Assembly (NCBI RefSeq): GCF_010500895.1
Contig: NZ_JAAAWO010000006.1
Location: 205,991 to 269,990 of the forward strand
Reading direction: 5' to 3'
DNA from: Alteromonas genovensis
Lineage (GTDB): Bacteria > Pseudomonadota > Gammaproteobacteria > Enterobacterales > Alteromonadaceae
Length of the DNA: 64,000 nt
Both the position numbers and the translations under genes were made by a program. Positions 51,386 through 60,884 of the stretch are shown piece by piece. The notes below the pieces were generated by a model that was given only the letters and a program-made list of their open reading frames with translations, was not told the DNA's origin and ran no database searches. Position 1 is the stretch's first letter, and each line of letters starts with the position of its first letter.

Positions 51386-52468
51386 TTATAGCGATGCATC
51401 ATAAATCGAGAACTGCGATGTTTGCGCTTTGGTATAAACCGTTGAAAACTCTTCTGCTAACAAGCCTGGATAGGGCAGAAAACGGTTGGCAACCATTTGC
51501 AATGTCCCTTTAGAGGTAAGCTGTTTTTTTGCATCAGAAATAAAACGCTTTGTAATGGTGTAATCGGTTTTGATCCCGGTGTGGAACGGCGGATTTGTTA
51601 TAATATGCTGCACCTTTTGCGATACACCATGTAAGCCGTCGGCCGCAAAAATCGTAGCGCTTAGTTCATTTTCCGCAAGAGTCAGTGCGCTGCAGTAGAG
51701 CGCTAGTGCGCTAACATCTGATAAGAAAAATGTTAAGTGAGGGTATCTGAGCATAAGGTAGCTAGCTATAACACCTGCACCGCAGGCAAAGTCTAGTACG
51801 TTGCCTCGCATAGACGTAGAGTGCTTTTGAAGCAGCAACAACGTGCCAGCATCGAGCTCTTTATGGCTAAATACGCCAGGCATTGACGCTACATTCCACG
51901 AGGTGTCGTCTACTTCATAAAGATTAACATCTACCCAAGCATCCGGCTCAAAAGCGCCATGGGTTTGTTCAAGTACCACCGTAACTAAACTGCAGTGACG
52001 AGCTGAGTCGATTTTTTGAGGAGAACCGTATTGCTGCATGAGCTTCGCGGCACTCTTTATTCCACCTTTATTTTCACCAACAACATGAATTCGCCCGTGC
52101 TCTCCCACCATGCCTGCAGCCATGCGCAGTAACAATTGGAAGTGGGTTTTCGCCTTTGGCAAAAACAACATGACATCGGTAAATGCATTTTCGGTGGTAA
52201 CAAACGGTGCAAAAGTATGCGTGTGGTTACCCACCTTTTGCGTTACTTCAAAACCCGACTTGTCGATATCTCGGCTGTCTAGCGTTACAGAAGGTATTAC
52301 TCTTACACTTTCTGCAAAAATATCAAAATACTGATGAATTACCGTAATTTCGGATGACTTCAAACCATCAAGAAAGTAGGCATCTGAAGGATTAACAAAC
52401 GCCCATTTTCCTTCTTCAAATAATGAGATGTTTCGCTCAAGAAGCTGGCTTTGAGGAGATAAAATCAT
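51386..52468 (-). CDS. rsmC: 16S rRNA (guanine(1207)-N2)-methyltransferase RsmC
   Basis: A 360-residue SAM-dependent methyltransferase with two related domains. The N-terminal one is degenerate. The C-terminal one has the SAM loop DFACGAGVIASYL and the catalytic NPPFH motif (IITNPPFHTGIK) of N2-guanine methyltransferases. E. coli RsmC (343) has the same plan. The start overlaps the trmB stop by one base, so the two rRNA/tRNA modification genes are translationally coupled. Confidence 0.9.
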   Translation of the reverse strand: MILSPQSQLLERNISLFEEGKWAFVNPSDAYFLDGLKSSEITVIHQYFDIFAESVRVIPSVTLDSRDIDKSGFEVTQKVGNHTHTFAPFVTTENAFTDVMLFLPKAKTHFQLLLRMAAGMVGEHGRIHVVGENKGGIKSAAKLMQQYGSPQKIDSARHCSLVTVVLEQTHGAFEPDAWVDVNLYEVDDTSWNVASMPGVFSHKELDAGTLLLLQKHSTSMRGNVLDFACGAGVIASYLMLRYPHLTFFLSDVSALALYCSALTLAENELSATIFAADGLHGVSQKVQHIITNPPFHTGIKTDYTITKRFISDAKKQLTSKGTLQMVANRFLPYPGLLAEEFSTVYTKAQTSQFSIYDASL

Positions 52469-53187
52469 TAAGACGTTCGCTTATAAATAAGATCCCAAAC
52501 GCCGTGACCTAACTTTTGGCCGCGGGTTTCAAATTTAGTGATGGGGCGGTAGTCAGGGCGAGGCACGTAATCGCCTTCAGGTGCCGTATTGGTATAGCCT
52601 TCGTTGCCATTGGCAACTTCAGCCATATGCTGCGCATAAGGTTCCCAATCTGTTGCCATATGTAGGTGTCCGCCTATCGCTAGTTTGGTTCGTATCAATT
52701 CTACAAACTCAGCTTGAACAATTCGACGTTTGTGGTGGCGTTTTTTATGCCACGGGTCGGGGAAAAATAGTTGCAGGCGGGACAAGCTCTCCTGGGGTAG
52801 CATGTTTTTGAGAACTTCAACCGCATCGTGTTCCATTACGCGAAGGTTGGTTAGTCCTAGTTCACCCGCATCTCCTAAACATGCGCCTACGCCAGGTCGG
52901 TGAACTTCTATACCGATAAAGTCTTTCTCTGGTGAAGCTGCAGCCATCTCAACCAGCGACTTACCCATACCGAAACCTATCTCAACGACAACAGGTGCCT
53001 CGCGGCCAAACAGCTCAGATAAGGAAATAGGCGTATCACGATAGTCTATTCCCATGGTTGGCCAGTGTTCTTCTAGCGCTTTTTCTTGCCCTTTTGTAAG
53101 CCGACCTTCGCGCTTAACGTAGCTTTTTACTTTACTGATATATACACCGGCAGCTTCTGCTTCTGCCTGACTTTTGAATTGCCTCAT
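52468..53187 (-). CDS. trmB: tRNA (guanine(46)-N7)-methyltransferase TrmB
   Basis: A 239-residue methyltransferase that makes m7G46 in the variable loop of tRNA. It shows [18 protein letters not shown] (SAM site), [11 protein letters not shown] and the [19 protein letters not shown] signature. I take the ATG at 53185-53187, with AAGG eight bases upstream; a TTG two codons earlier is less likely. Confidence 0.94.
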   Translation of the reverse strand: MRQFKSQAEAEAAGVYISKVKSYVKREGRLTKGQEKALEEHWPTMGIDYRDTPISLSELFGREAPVVVEIGFGMGKSLVEMAAASPEKDFIGIEVHRPGVGACLGDAGELGLTNLRVMEHDAVEVLKNMLPQESLSRLQLFFPDPWHKKRHHKRRIVQAEFVELIRTKLAIGGHLHMATDWEPYAQHMAEVANGNEGYTNTAPEGDYVPRPDYRPITKFETRGQKLGHGVWDLIYKRTS

Positions 53188-53272
53188 TTGCAATGCCTTT
53201 CATACCCAATTTTATGCTGGCGCATTATCCACTTACCCACCTTATATGCAACGCTAGAATACAAATTCTGTG

Positions 53273-53983
53273 TTATTTTTGTACGCCAATGCACTTGCCA
53301 ACAATAGTCGCTAACTGGCTGGTTTGTTCAAGTGGGATCATGTGCCCCGTGTTTTCAAATTCATACAGTGATGCATTAGGTAGCGACTTCGCTGCGTACC
53401 TAAGCGAATCTATGTGTGCAATATTGTCATCAATAGCGCCTACAAGTGTTACTGGCGCATTAATCTTTTCAAGCAATTTAAGTGTATTCTCTCTTGGTGT
53501 CGAGGCAAGTGTATGCGCTAACAACGTGCTTTTCCCTAAATCTTTAGCCATGGACGTAACGACATCAGTCACGTTTGTGTCTGCTAAACGGGAAGGGTGG
53601 ATAAAGCGAGCAAGATAGTTGTGGTTGTCAGGTTTAAACTGCCCTTTTTTAAGGCTTTTGACCATGGTTTCACGCTGGCTTATTTCATTTGTCGATAAGC
53701 CAGCAGGATCGTATGCAATTAGTGTGATAGAAGCGATATTCGCCTTATTTCGAGCGGCGATAAGTGAAGCGATGTAGCCACCCATGGAATAGCCAACAAG
53801 GTGCACTTTTTCATCAGCAAGTATTCGGTCTTGGCTAAGTGCAATCATGTCGTCTTTCGAGGTTGCCCACTGCAGAGGAACAAAGCGACGTTGGGCTATG
53901 GAAAGCTGCCGCCAGAGGGGCATAAAGATGCGTTCGTCACAAAGAGTTCCGGGGAAAAATAATACGGGGGCTTGTGCAGACAC
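53273..53983 (-). CDS. Alpha/beta-fold hydrolase
   Basis: About 236 residues with an alpha/beta-hydrolase core: oxyanion segment VLFFPGTLCDERIF, nucleophile elbow GYSMGGYIASL (Ser), and a C-terminal NTGHMIPLE supplying the His. It resembles BioH/MenH-like esterases, but the substrate is not identifiable. I prefer the GTG at 53981-53983 because GAGG sits seven bases upstream; the frame is open 17 codons further to an ATG at 54034 that lies in the intergenic region without a good site. Confidence 0.8.
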   Translation of the reverse strand: MSAQAPVLFFPGTLCDERIFMPLWRQLSIAQRRFVPLQWATSKDDMIALSQDRILADEKVHLVGYSMGGYIASLIAARNKANIASITLIAYDPAGLSTNEISQRETMVKSLKKGQFKPDNHNYLARFIHPSRLADTNVTDVVTSMAKDLGKSTLLAHTLASTPRENTLKLLEKINAPVTLVGAIDDNIAHIDSLRYAAKSLPNASLYEFENTGHMIPLEQTSQLATIVGKCIGVQK

Positions 53984-54123
53984 GCGATACCTCAAATAAA
54001 AACGAAGAAGAGCGTACATGCTACCATAGCGCACAGTGAATAGAATGTTTATTCAAACGGGTAAATGAAGGTGTTTTAGCAAGTGAATAGTACACAAAGT
54101 ATAGGCGTAAGTTTCAGAATAAT

Positions 54124-55179
54124 ATGATAAAAACAAAGAACAGTAACAGTTTTGCACAACGGGTTTTAGCGTGGTTCGATGAGCATGGTAGGAAGCATTT
54201 ACCGTGGCAGCAAGATGTGACGCCCTATAAGGTGTGGGTATCTGAAATCATGCTTCAGCAAACGCAGGTTGCCACCGTCATCCCCTACTTCAATCGATTT
54301 ATGGCGTCATACCCAAGCGTATTCGAGCTTGCCAATGCATCGCAAGATGACGTGTTGCATCATTGGACGGGGCTTGGCTATTACGCTCGTGCCCGAAACC
54401 TGCATAAAGCGGCAAAAACACTGGTTGAAGATTACGAAGGCGTTTTTCCTCCCACACTTGACGACGTGGTGTCGCTTCCCGGTATAGGCCGTTCTACCGC
54501 GGGGGCCATACTTTCGCTATCAAGAGACGAGCGTTACCCCATCTTAGATGGCAACGTAAAGCGTGTGTTAGCGCGTTATTATGCTATTGAAGGATGGCCC
54601 GGACAAAAAGCCGTAGAGAATGCCCTGTGGGACGTGGCTGAGAAAAACACGCCCCAAAATCGCTGTGCGAACTACACTCAGGTGATGATGGATTTAGGTG
54701 CCATGGTCTGCACCCGCAGCAAGCCAAAGTGTGACGAGTGTCCTTTGCAGCGTGATTGCGTGGCCTTTGCACAAGGTAAGCAAACTGACTATCCGGGTAA
54801 GAAACCTAAAAAAGTAACGCCGGTTAGACAAACCTACATGCTCATCCCTATGTTTGGGCAGCAAGTGTTTCTAGAGCAACGTCCTCAAAGTGGTATCTGG
54901 GGAGGCTTATACGGGTTTTTAGAAGCGCAATCTGCTGAAGAGGGTATATCGCTACTTGCTCAAAGGGGAATTGAAGTAGAGGAAATACAGCAGCTAGATG
55001 AATTCAGACATACATTTAGCCATTTTCATTTAGATATAACCCCGCTTATCGCCGTGGTAAACTCAACGCCACAAAAGCGGGTGGCAGAAAATGAGTCGAG
55101 ATGGTTCTTGCTTGATGAGCCTATTGAAGTGGGTTTAGCTGCCCCAACAACAAAGATAATCAAAACACTGGCAAAATAA
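54124..55179 (+). CDS. mutY: Adenine DNA glycosylase MutY
   Basis: A 351-residue base-excision repair glycosylase that removes A mispaired with 8-oxoguanine. It has [16 protein letters not shown] (catalytic Glu region), the helix-hairpin-helix [15 protein letters not shown] with the following catalytic Asp ([12 protein letters not shown]), the [4Fe-4S] cluster C-x6-C-x2-C-x5-C ([18 protein letters not shown]) and a C-terminal NUDIX-like 8-oxoG recognition domain (about 230-345). It is followed by yggX, a conserved pair. Confidence 0.95.
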   Translation: MIKTKNSNSFAQRVLAWFDEHGRKHLPWQQDVTPYKVWVSEIMLQQTQVATVIPYFNRFMASYPSVFELANASQDDVLHHWTGLGYYARARNLHKAAKTLVEDYEGVFPPTLDDVVSLPGIGRSTAGAILSLSRDERYPILDGNVKRVLARYYAIEGWPGQKAVENALWDVAEKNTPQNRCANYTQVMMDLGAMVCTRSKPKCDECPLQRDCVAFAQGKQTDYPGKKPKKVTPVRQTYMLIPMFGQQVFLEQRPQSGIWGGLYGFLEAQSAEEGISLLAQRGIEVEEIQQLDEFRHTFSHFHLDITPLIAVVNSTPQKRVAENESRWFLLDEPIEVGLAAPTTKIIKTLAK

Positions 55180-55224
55180 GTCGCGTACACTGTCGCGATT
55201 GGTGTTTATAAGACAAGACAATAG

Positions 55225-55506
<282 letters not shown>

Positions 55507-55576
55507 CCAAAATGCCACATTTTGTGTAAACAATGTGCAAACGGTCACAAAAGTGAAAAAAAAGCGGGTAAAACGG

Positions 55577-55605
55577 TTGACTTGTTAGGCCGAAATCCGT
55601 TTAAT
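55577..55605 (+). promoter_or_regulatory. Sigma-70 promoter of tRNA-Phe
   Basis: TTGACT at 55577-55582, a 17-base spacer, and TTTAAT at 55600-55605, followed by the GC-rich stretch ACGCACCC typical of stable-RNA promoters. The tRNA begins 52 bases after the -10 box, so a short 5' leader is processed off. Confidence 0.65.
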
Positions 55606-55656
55606 ACGCACCCATAGCAGCACAGGCCGAAAACGCTTGTAACGCAAACGAGTTTC

Positions 55657-55732
55657 GCCTCGATAGCTCAGTTGGTAGAGCAGCGGATTGAAAATCCGCG
55701 TGTCCCTGGTTCGATCCCGGGTCGAGGCACCA
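55657..55732 (+). tRNA. tRNA-Phe (GAA)
   Basis: A 76-base tRNA with a seven-pair acceptor stem (GCCTCGA / TCGAGGC), A discriminator and encoded CCA. The D arm has AGCTCAGTTGGTAGAGC, the anticodon stem-loop CGGATTGAAAATCCG has anticodon GAA, and the T arm has TTCGATC. All arms pair. It is followed at once by a terminator and a tandem array of its own 3' end. Confidence 0.97.
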
Positions 55733-56303
55733 TTATTGAAGCCCTGTACGAAAGTACGGGGCTTTTTTGGTTCTGGTGATTGTAAAAGCTCAGGAACACG
55801 CTGGCGTATCCCTGCGGATGCTCCGCGCGTTGCGATCCCAGGTCGAGGCACCATCATTGAAGCCCTGTACGAAAGTACGGGGCTTTTTTGGTTCTGGTGA
55901 TTGTAAAAGCTCAGGAACACGCTGGCGTATCCCTGCGGATGCTCCGCGCGTTGCGATCCCGGGCCGAGGCACCATTATTCAGGAAGCCCTTGCAGAAATG
56001 CGAGGGCTTTTTTGATTCTGGTGTTTGTAAAAGCTCAGGAACACGCTGGCGTATCCCTGCGGTTGCACCGCGCGTTACAATCCCGGGTCGAGGCACCATT
56101 ATTGAAGCCCTGTACGAAAGTACGGGGCTTTTTTGGTTCTGGTGATTGTAAAAGCTCAGGAACACGCTGGCGTATCCCTGCGGATGCTCCGCGCGTTGCG
56201 ATCCCGGGTCGAGGCACCATTATTCAGGAAGCCCTTGCAGAAATGCGAGGGCTTTTTTGATTCTGGTGTTTGTAAAAGCTCAGGAACACGCTGGCGTATC
56301 CTT
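55733..56303 (+). repeat. Tandem array of tRNA-Phe 3' ends and terminators
   Basis: Four full units of 121, 121, 124 and 121 bases and one partial unit. Each begins with a terminator, continues TTCTGGTG.TTGTAAAAGC and AACACGCTGGCGTATCC, has a short hairpin GCGGA-TGC-TCCGC (altered in unit 3), and ends in a copy of the last 21 bases of the tRNA including CCA. These copies lie at 55833-55853, 55954-55974, 56078-56098 and 56199-56219. Terminator stems alternate between a GTAC type (units 1, 2, 4) and a TGCA type (units 3, 5), so units 4-5 look like a later copy of units 2-3. Several 60- to 85-codon frames inside are artefacts of the repeat. Confidence 0.92.
55738..55768 (+). terminator. Terminator of tRNA-Phe (first of five in the array)
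   Basis: AGCCCTGTAC-GAAA-GTACGGGGCT followed by TTTTT: a 10-bp stem with one G-U pair and a GAAA loop. Equivalent terminators recur at 55859-55889, 55983-56013, 56104-56134 and 56228-56258. Confidence 0.92.
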
Positions 56304-56840
56304 GCAGACTCTCATTGCGTCAATTAAATTTTATTGGATATGGGCAAAGAAATTTTACAAGCGGTCGATAAGATGGATGCAGGAAGCAGGTTGTAGGCAC
56401 ATAGGGCCGTGTACGAGATACCGTGCTTTTTATATACCTAAGTTAACTAGCTGTATAACCACAGTAAAAAACACTTTTAGACTAAAGAGGTCGTTGAGAC
56501 TTAGCTGATAAGATGTTTAACTACGCGCGATGATTAATGTTGTTGCCATAACTTGCTGTTTTGTGGCCACTACTAGGGATGGGTTAATTGTCAAAACTTG
56601 CAAAAAGCTTAAATCTATACCATAACTGATGGCGTGTTGATAAGAGTAGGTAGTCTTATTCAAATGAAATGGTCGGTATAAGGGTGTGTTAAAAATAAGC
56701 AGATTAATTACTGCGTATATTTTTCAACACCTAACAAGAATAAATGACCTGCTATAGTTTTTATCAGATTTAGGGCAAATCAAACCCAGTGTAACTGGTA
56801 CATAACTTATAAAAAATTATACGAGTAATCGGGGACTCTT
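56304..56840. other. Gene-free stretch with decayed repeat remnants
   Basis: I see no gene here. At about 56391-56432, GTAGGCACATAGGGCC followed by GTGTACGAGATACCGTGCTTTTT looks like a decayed sixth unit of the tRNA-Phe array. At 56630-56732 lies an AT-rich element with ends GGCGTGTTGA and TCAACACC. Its right half (56683-56731) is an imperfect palindrome around AATTA, and its left end shares the 12-mer GGCGTGTTGATA with the element at 42540. Promoter elements for the next gene probably lie at 56780-56830, but none is convincing. Confidence 0.4.
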
Positions 56841-57101
56841 ATGAAACAGCAAACACTTATCGCACTATCGGCCATCGTATTCTCTTCCTCTGCATTAGCA
56901 AATGGTGGTTTCGAGCCTACTAAAAAAGAATGTGTAAATGTTGGCAAAGAAATTATTCGAGTGAGTAGCGAGATGAACACCGCGTCATCGGGCATTCAAA
57001 AATCTTGGCTCAAGCGTCAATTAAACGCTTTAAATACCAAGCGTAGTTCTTGCAATACTGAAGGTTTCCAAGGGAACCGTCCAGAATTAGCAAAGCTCTA
57101 A
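56841..57101 (+). CDS. Small exported hypothetical protein
   Basis: An 86-residue protein with a clear signal peptide (MKQQTLIALSAIVFSSSALA, cleavage after Ala20). The mature part of about 66 residues is mostly helical and basic, with two Cys (KKECVNVG and RSSCNTEG) about 41 residues apart that could form one disulfide. It has its own terminator downstream. I do not recognise a family. A periplasmic location is inferred. Confidence 0.8.
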   Translation: MKQQTLIALSAIVFSSSALANGGFEPTKKECVNVGKEIIRVSSEMNTASSGIQKSWLKRQLNALNTKRSSCNTEGFQGNRPELAKL

Positions 57102-57124
57102 TACGCTCACTTCATACCGAATTA

Positions 57125-57157
57125 AAAAAAGACCTTGCCGTAAGCAAGGTCTTTTTG
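57125..57157. terminator. Terminator after the small exported protein
   Basis: AAAGACCTTGC-CGTAA-GCAAGGTCTTT followed by TTG: an 11-bp perfect stem with A-run and T-run on the two sides. It serves this gene and, on the other strand, the convergent haloacid dehalogenase gene. Confidence 0.9.
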
Positions 57158-57183
57158 TTTGCGCTACTTAATTAAGTAGATAA

Positions 57184-57855
57184 TCAAGCGTTAAAAACAG
57201 AAGGGATTAACTGGTCTAGCGATTCAATAGAGTAGTCAGGAGCCAGCCCTAGTGGGTACATCATTTTACCCGGGCGTTCGACAAACGCAGTATTAAGACC
57301 TGCCGCTTTAGCACCACTTACATCCCAGCCATGTGCCGCAACCATTAATGTATCGTTAGGTGCAACCTCAGCCTGTTGGCAGGCCCAGTGGTAAACACTT
57401 GGATAGGGTTTGTACGTGCGGATAGATTCTACGCTCAGCACAATATCAAAATACGATTTAATATTGGCATAAGACAGCTGTGCATCTAACCCTGCACTAG
57501 AAGAGTTTGATAATGCTATTAGCGTGACGCCTTTTTGCTTTAAGGCTTTTAGCGCAGCCGCAACATCGTCGTGGGGTGGCAGAGAAGTAATGTGCTGTTT
57601 AATTGTTTGCTTGGCGTGTTCTTGGGTTAACTGAATACCCTTGCTGTATGCAACCATCACCAGTGCTGCTGCACCAATGTCTATAAAGTCATGAAACTGC
57701 GAAGAAGCAACATCTACCAAACTGTGATGAAGTAAATTGGCGAACCACAGATCAACCAGGGTTTCATCGCCATTTAAAACTTCAGCAAGTCCAGTTTTCA
57801 TTGCATTAATATCAAGAAGTGTTTCATTAACATCAAAAATTAGCGCTTTGATCAT
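57184..57855 (-). CDS. Haloacid dehalogenase, type II (HAD superfamily)
   Basis: A 223-residue HAD hydrolase of the L-2-haloacid dehalogenase subtype. The nucleophile Asp8 lies in IFDVNETLLD, the second motif is LIALSNSSSAG, the Lys is in IRTYKPYPSVYHWA, and motif IV is MVAAHGWDVSGAKAAGL. This DVNxT form is characteristic of type II dehalogenases. The ATG at 57855 is preferred over one seven codons upstream. Real substrates in marine bacteria may be other phosphate or halide esters. Confidence 0.88.
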   Translation of the reverse strand: MIKALIFDVNETLLDINAMKTGLAEVLNGDETLVDLWFANLLHHSLVDVASSQFHDFIDIGAAALVMVAYSKGIQLTQEHAKQTIKQHITSLPPHDDVAAALKALKQKGVTLIALSNSSSAGLDAQLSYANIKSYFDIVLSVESIRTYKPYPSVYHWACQQAEVAPNDTLMVAAHGWDVSGAKAAGLNTAFVERPGKMMYPLGLAPDYSIESLDQLIPSVFNA

Positions 57856-57892
57856 TGTTATCGTTCCCTTATACAAATGTCATTGCGCAAGA

Positions 57893-59692
57893 CTAACGAT
57901 TACTGATATTAAATGACATAAGCATCTCATCAAGGATGTCATTTAAATTAGACAGTTTCTCCGATGTAATGAAAATACTCATGTTCGATTGCACCTTAAC
58001 ATCACCGGTAGACAACTCTTCCCCAAAGGTATTATCCAGTGCAGTTTGCACCCGCTCTAAAAACGTTCGCGCGCTGATTTCATCAATATTATGTAGGCAC
58101 AATATAAATTGCTCTGGTCCAAAACGGCCAAGAATATCGCTGCCTCTCACCACGTGTTGAAGTGTTTTAGCTATCTCTCTTAATACGTAATCACTTTTCG
58201 TTGAGCCAATCTTTCGATTTAGCTCTCTAAAGTTGCTCAAATCAAAAATCGCTATAGCGATAGCTCGTCCATCTTCTGGCGTATCTAGTTTGTTGATGCG
58301 GCTGATAGAAGTTTGCGCATTGAGTAATTGTGTAGCAGGGTCGATTGACTTAGCGGCGAGGTGCCGTTTACGAAGATAAAAGCCTAAGCCTGCTATTAAT
58401 AATAGAACAATGGCTATTGCAACGAACAAGGTGTTTTTACGTAAACGCTCAGTCCTTTCTATCTCAAACTCTAAATCGTGTATTTTATTGTATAAATTTG
58501 CTGCACCGAGAATTTTAGCAGAGCTTTGGTTGTTCTTTTGCTTCTCGTTAACCAATTTTGTATAAGCTGCAAGGGCAACTTTGGCACCTTCTAAATCGTT
58601 CAAAGCAATATAAAGTGATAAGTTAAAGCTTAGGTAATTTAGGTTCTCACGAAATTTGGGAGGAATAATGGATTCATTCTCTTTCATGCTATTTAGGTAA
58701 TTCTCAACACAAGGAATGTCGTTTTTAAATAAGCAAAGCTCGGTTGCATGCCATTCATATAGCGATTGATAGAATGAATTCGACACCTCAGACAGAGCGT
58801 TTTTAAATTGAGGAAGGTAGTAAGATAATTTGTTGAAGTCTCTTTGTTTTCGGTAATAAAGTTGCAACGAATATTGATACAAAAAGTTAGTGTAAGAGTT
58901 GCCAATTTCTTGATTCAGTTGTCCAAGCTCTAATATCCGCTTATAAGCCTCATCTGTTTGACCGCTTGCGGCAAGTGAAACAATAGCGCTGATTAAAATC
59001 GACACCTTGTTACTGCCTTTATACACCTGTAAACCAAGTTCGTGCGCTATAATATATTGTTCGGCAGCAAGTGCATGCTGTCCTAAGCTTCCATAAACAA
59101 GGCCTATGCTGTTGCGAATATGTGCGAGTTCACCTGGGCTACCCTTATCTGAATATCGGTCTAAGACGTTGAACATTTTGCCTAATCGCTCGGCAGTAGA
59201 ATCGGTTTCCGAGCAGTAGGTAATAATAGCTAGCGAGGCACTGGTAAATATGTCGCTGTGCTTAACTGGAGATGAAAGGCTTTTGGCGCGTTCATAAAAC
59301 TGGCAGCGAGCAGGGTTTTCTTTCGTATCGTAAATAAACCCTATTTGATAAATGGCTGAAGCAAACGCATAAGACGTTGTATCAATATTGGGTTGTTCAA
59401 TACTTTCAAGAAGTGTTTTTAGCGCTTCTTCATGTTTACCGCTGCAAATTAAGAAGTGAGTTCGTGCAGTTGAAAGTGCAAAGCGCTGATTGCCTGTAAG
59501 AGACTCTTTTGCCAAAGTGGCGTCTAACTCAGAAAGCAAGCTAGCGTCAGGGCAGTCGTAAGATACAGTTCGCACTTTAGCTATAAAGGCTTCAATATCG
59601 CCGTCAGCCGCCAATGAAAAGCGACTAAAAAATAACGCGGTTACAGAAAAGAGTGTTACCGATAAAATAGATGCAAAATATGTCGTGCGCAT
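57893..59692 (-). CDS. Sensor protein with degenerate GGDEF domain
   Basis: A 599-residue protein: signal peptide or signal anchor (1-28), a long helical TPR-like region (about 35-400), a TM (about 417-437) and a cytoplasmic GGDEF-type domain (about 445-595). The active-site loop that should read GG(D/E)EF is GRFGPEQFIL, so the second Gly and the acidic residue are replaced. The C-terminal A-D-x-A-L-Y-x-A-K helix is also missing. A diguanylate cyclase activity is therefore unlikely; it may be a receptor or a scaffold. No EAL domain is attached. Confidence 0.85.
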   Translation of the reverse strand: MRTTYFASILSVTLFSVTALFFSRFSLAADGDIEAFIAKVRTVSYDCPDASLLSELDATLAKESLTGNQRFALSTARTHFLICSGKHEEALKTLLESIEQPNIDTTSYAFASAIYQIGFIYDTKENPARCQFYERAKSLSSPVKHSDIFTSASLAIITYCSETDSTAERLGKMFNVLDRYSDKGSPGELAHIRNSIGLVYGSLGQHALAAEQYIIAHELGLQVYKGSNKVSILISAIVSLAASGQTDEAYKRILELGQLNQEIGNSYTNFLYQYSLQLYYRKQRDFNKLSYYLPQFKNALSEVSNSFYQSLYEWHATELCLFKNDIPCVENYLNSMKENESIIPPKFRENLNYLSFNLSLYIALNDLEGAKVALAAYTKLVNEKQKNNQSSAKILGAANLYNKIHDLEFEIERTERLRKNTLFVAIAIVLLLIAGLGFYLRKRHLAAKSIDPATQLLNAQTSISRINKLDTPEDGRAIAIAIFDLSNFRELNRKIGSTKSDYVLREIAKTLQHVVRGSDILGRFGPEQFILCLHNIDEISARTFLERVQTALDNTFGEELSTGDVKVQSNMSIFITSEKLSNLNDILDEMLMSFNISNR

Positions 59693-59757
59693 ATTGTTTC
59701 TTTTCTAATTTTTTCAGCAATCATAGCTAGTTATCGCCATAACTACCACCCAACGTG

Positions 59758-59802
59758 CCCATAAGTCTACTTTTTACGGGTACAAAAAAGAAGACTTATG
59801 GG
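59758..59802. repeat. Large perfect-arm hairpin between transporter and GGDEF genes
   Basis: CCCATAAGTCT and AGACTTATGGG pair over 11 bp. After one mismatch and one C-G pair, CTTTTT and AAAAAG extend the stem around an eight-base loop. It lies between two minus-strand genes. No T-run follows the stem on either strand, but the stem itself is T-rich, so it may act as a terminator, mRNA stabiliser or a protein-binding palindrome. Confidence 0.55.
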
Positions 59803-59811
59803 AAATGAAAG

Positions 59812-60696
59812 TTAATGAATGGTGTTATCGCCAAAGCTTACTAATATGCCAACGCCGACCAAAGCGATGACCGACCACAATAAAGTGGCTTTAGTGGCTT
59901 TCTCTCCTAATACAAAGGCGACACCAAGAGACATTAATGCGCTGGTAGCGATTAGAGTTTGTACCACAGCAGCTTTCGCGTAGGCAAACGCAAACATCTG
60001 CAGATAAATTGCTGCTGTTGTGCCCAGTAATGTTGCTACAACAAAGGCGGGCCATACCCGTTTGCCTTCAGTAATAACGGGTAGCCACCGCGTTTTTGTT
60101 ACGGCAATAAAGGGCACAACAAACACCATACCGCCCACAAGCCGTAAAAAGGCTGCACTTGCGGCATCAACGTCGCCGCTTCCTAAAATATCGCGACTAA
60201 CCACTGCGCCAACAGCCTGACATAACGCGGCTCCAACACCATATAAATAGCCGCTGGTGGCTAATACATGAGTAGCGCTACGCTTACGAGCTTTAATAAC
60301 CATATCGACAGAAAAAAGCACTACAGCCACGCCTATCCACTGCTGCCATGTAATCCACTCGCCAATAAAGGCCATGGCGAATAGAGCAGTGAATAATGGC
60401 GCGAGGGTTTCAGCAACAAGCACGGCTTGGCTGTCGCCAATGCTTTGCAGCGCTTTGAAAAAACACGTATCGCCAATGCCAATACCAATAAAGCCACTCA
60501 CCAACAGCCAAATAACGGCGTTAGTTGAAAATAAAGCAGGCTGCACCGCAATTAAGACAACGCTAAGCAACGCAATGGAGATTAAGCCCTTCCAAAAGTT
60601 CATGGTAAGTGGCGAAAATGCGTTTCCTATACCGCTGAACAAACGTGCCGCAATAGCCCAGCAAAGCGCAGTTCCTAATGCTGCAAATACACCCAT
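59812..60696 (-). CDS. EamA/DMT-family transporter
   Basis: A 294-residue protein with about ten hydrophobic segments in two EamA repeats (about 1-130 and 148-288). The first repeat has GIGDTCFFKALQSIGDSQAVL and the second TAAIYLQMFAFAYAKAAVVQTL, the usual end of each repeat. Members export or import amino acids, nucleobases or other small metabolites; the substrate is not readable. It is divergent from the HAD gene at 60885. Confidence 0.88.
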   Translation of the reverse strand: MGVFAALGTALCWAIAARLFSGIGNAFSPLTMNFWKGLISIALLSVVLIAVQPALFSTNAVIWLLVSGFIGIGIGDTCFFKALQSIGDSQAVLVAETLAPLFTALFAMAFIGEWITWQQWIGVAVVLFSVDMVIKARKRSATHVLATSGYLYGVGAALCQAVGAVVSRDILGSGDVDAASAAFLRLVGGMVFVVPFIAVTKTRWLPVITEGKRVWPAFVVATLLGTTAAIYLQMFAFAYAKAAVVQTLIATSALMSLGVAFVLGEKATKATLLWSVIALVGVGILVSFGDNTIH

Positions 60697-60884
60697 GAAT
60701 AACCCTTCTGTGTGAGGTATAACGAAAAAGAGCGGCTATGCTAATGCAAAGAGACAGTTTAGGTAAGCCTGTTCTTTGATATCCATGTAAACACAAAGGT
60801 TTTTAATCTAAACGTAACGGAATGCGTATGTTGTTAGTGGCATATTCATACCTGAATTTTTTAATCTATTATTTGAGAGCGCAC

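Noticed and set aside
55733..56303. CRISPR array
   Set aside because: The units are nearly identical over their full length of about 121 bases; there are no unique spacers and no cas genes.
55585..56508. Several overlapping 60- to 111-codon frames on both strands with identical internal peptides
   Set aside because: They are translations of the tRNA-Phe tandem array and its terminators; they have no ribosome binding sites and pass through tRNA sequence.
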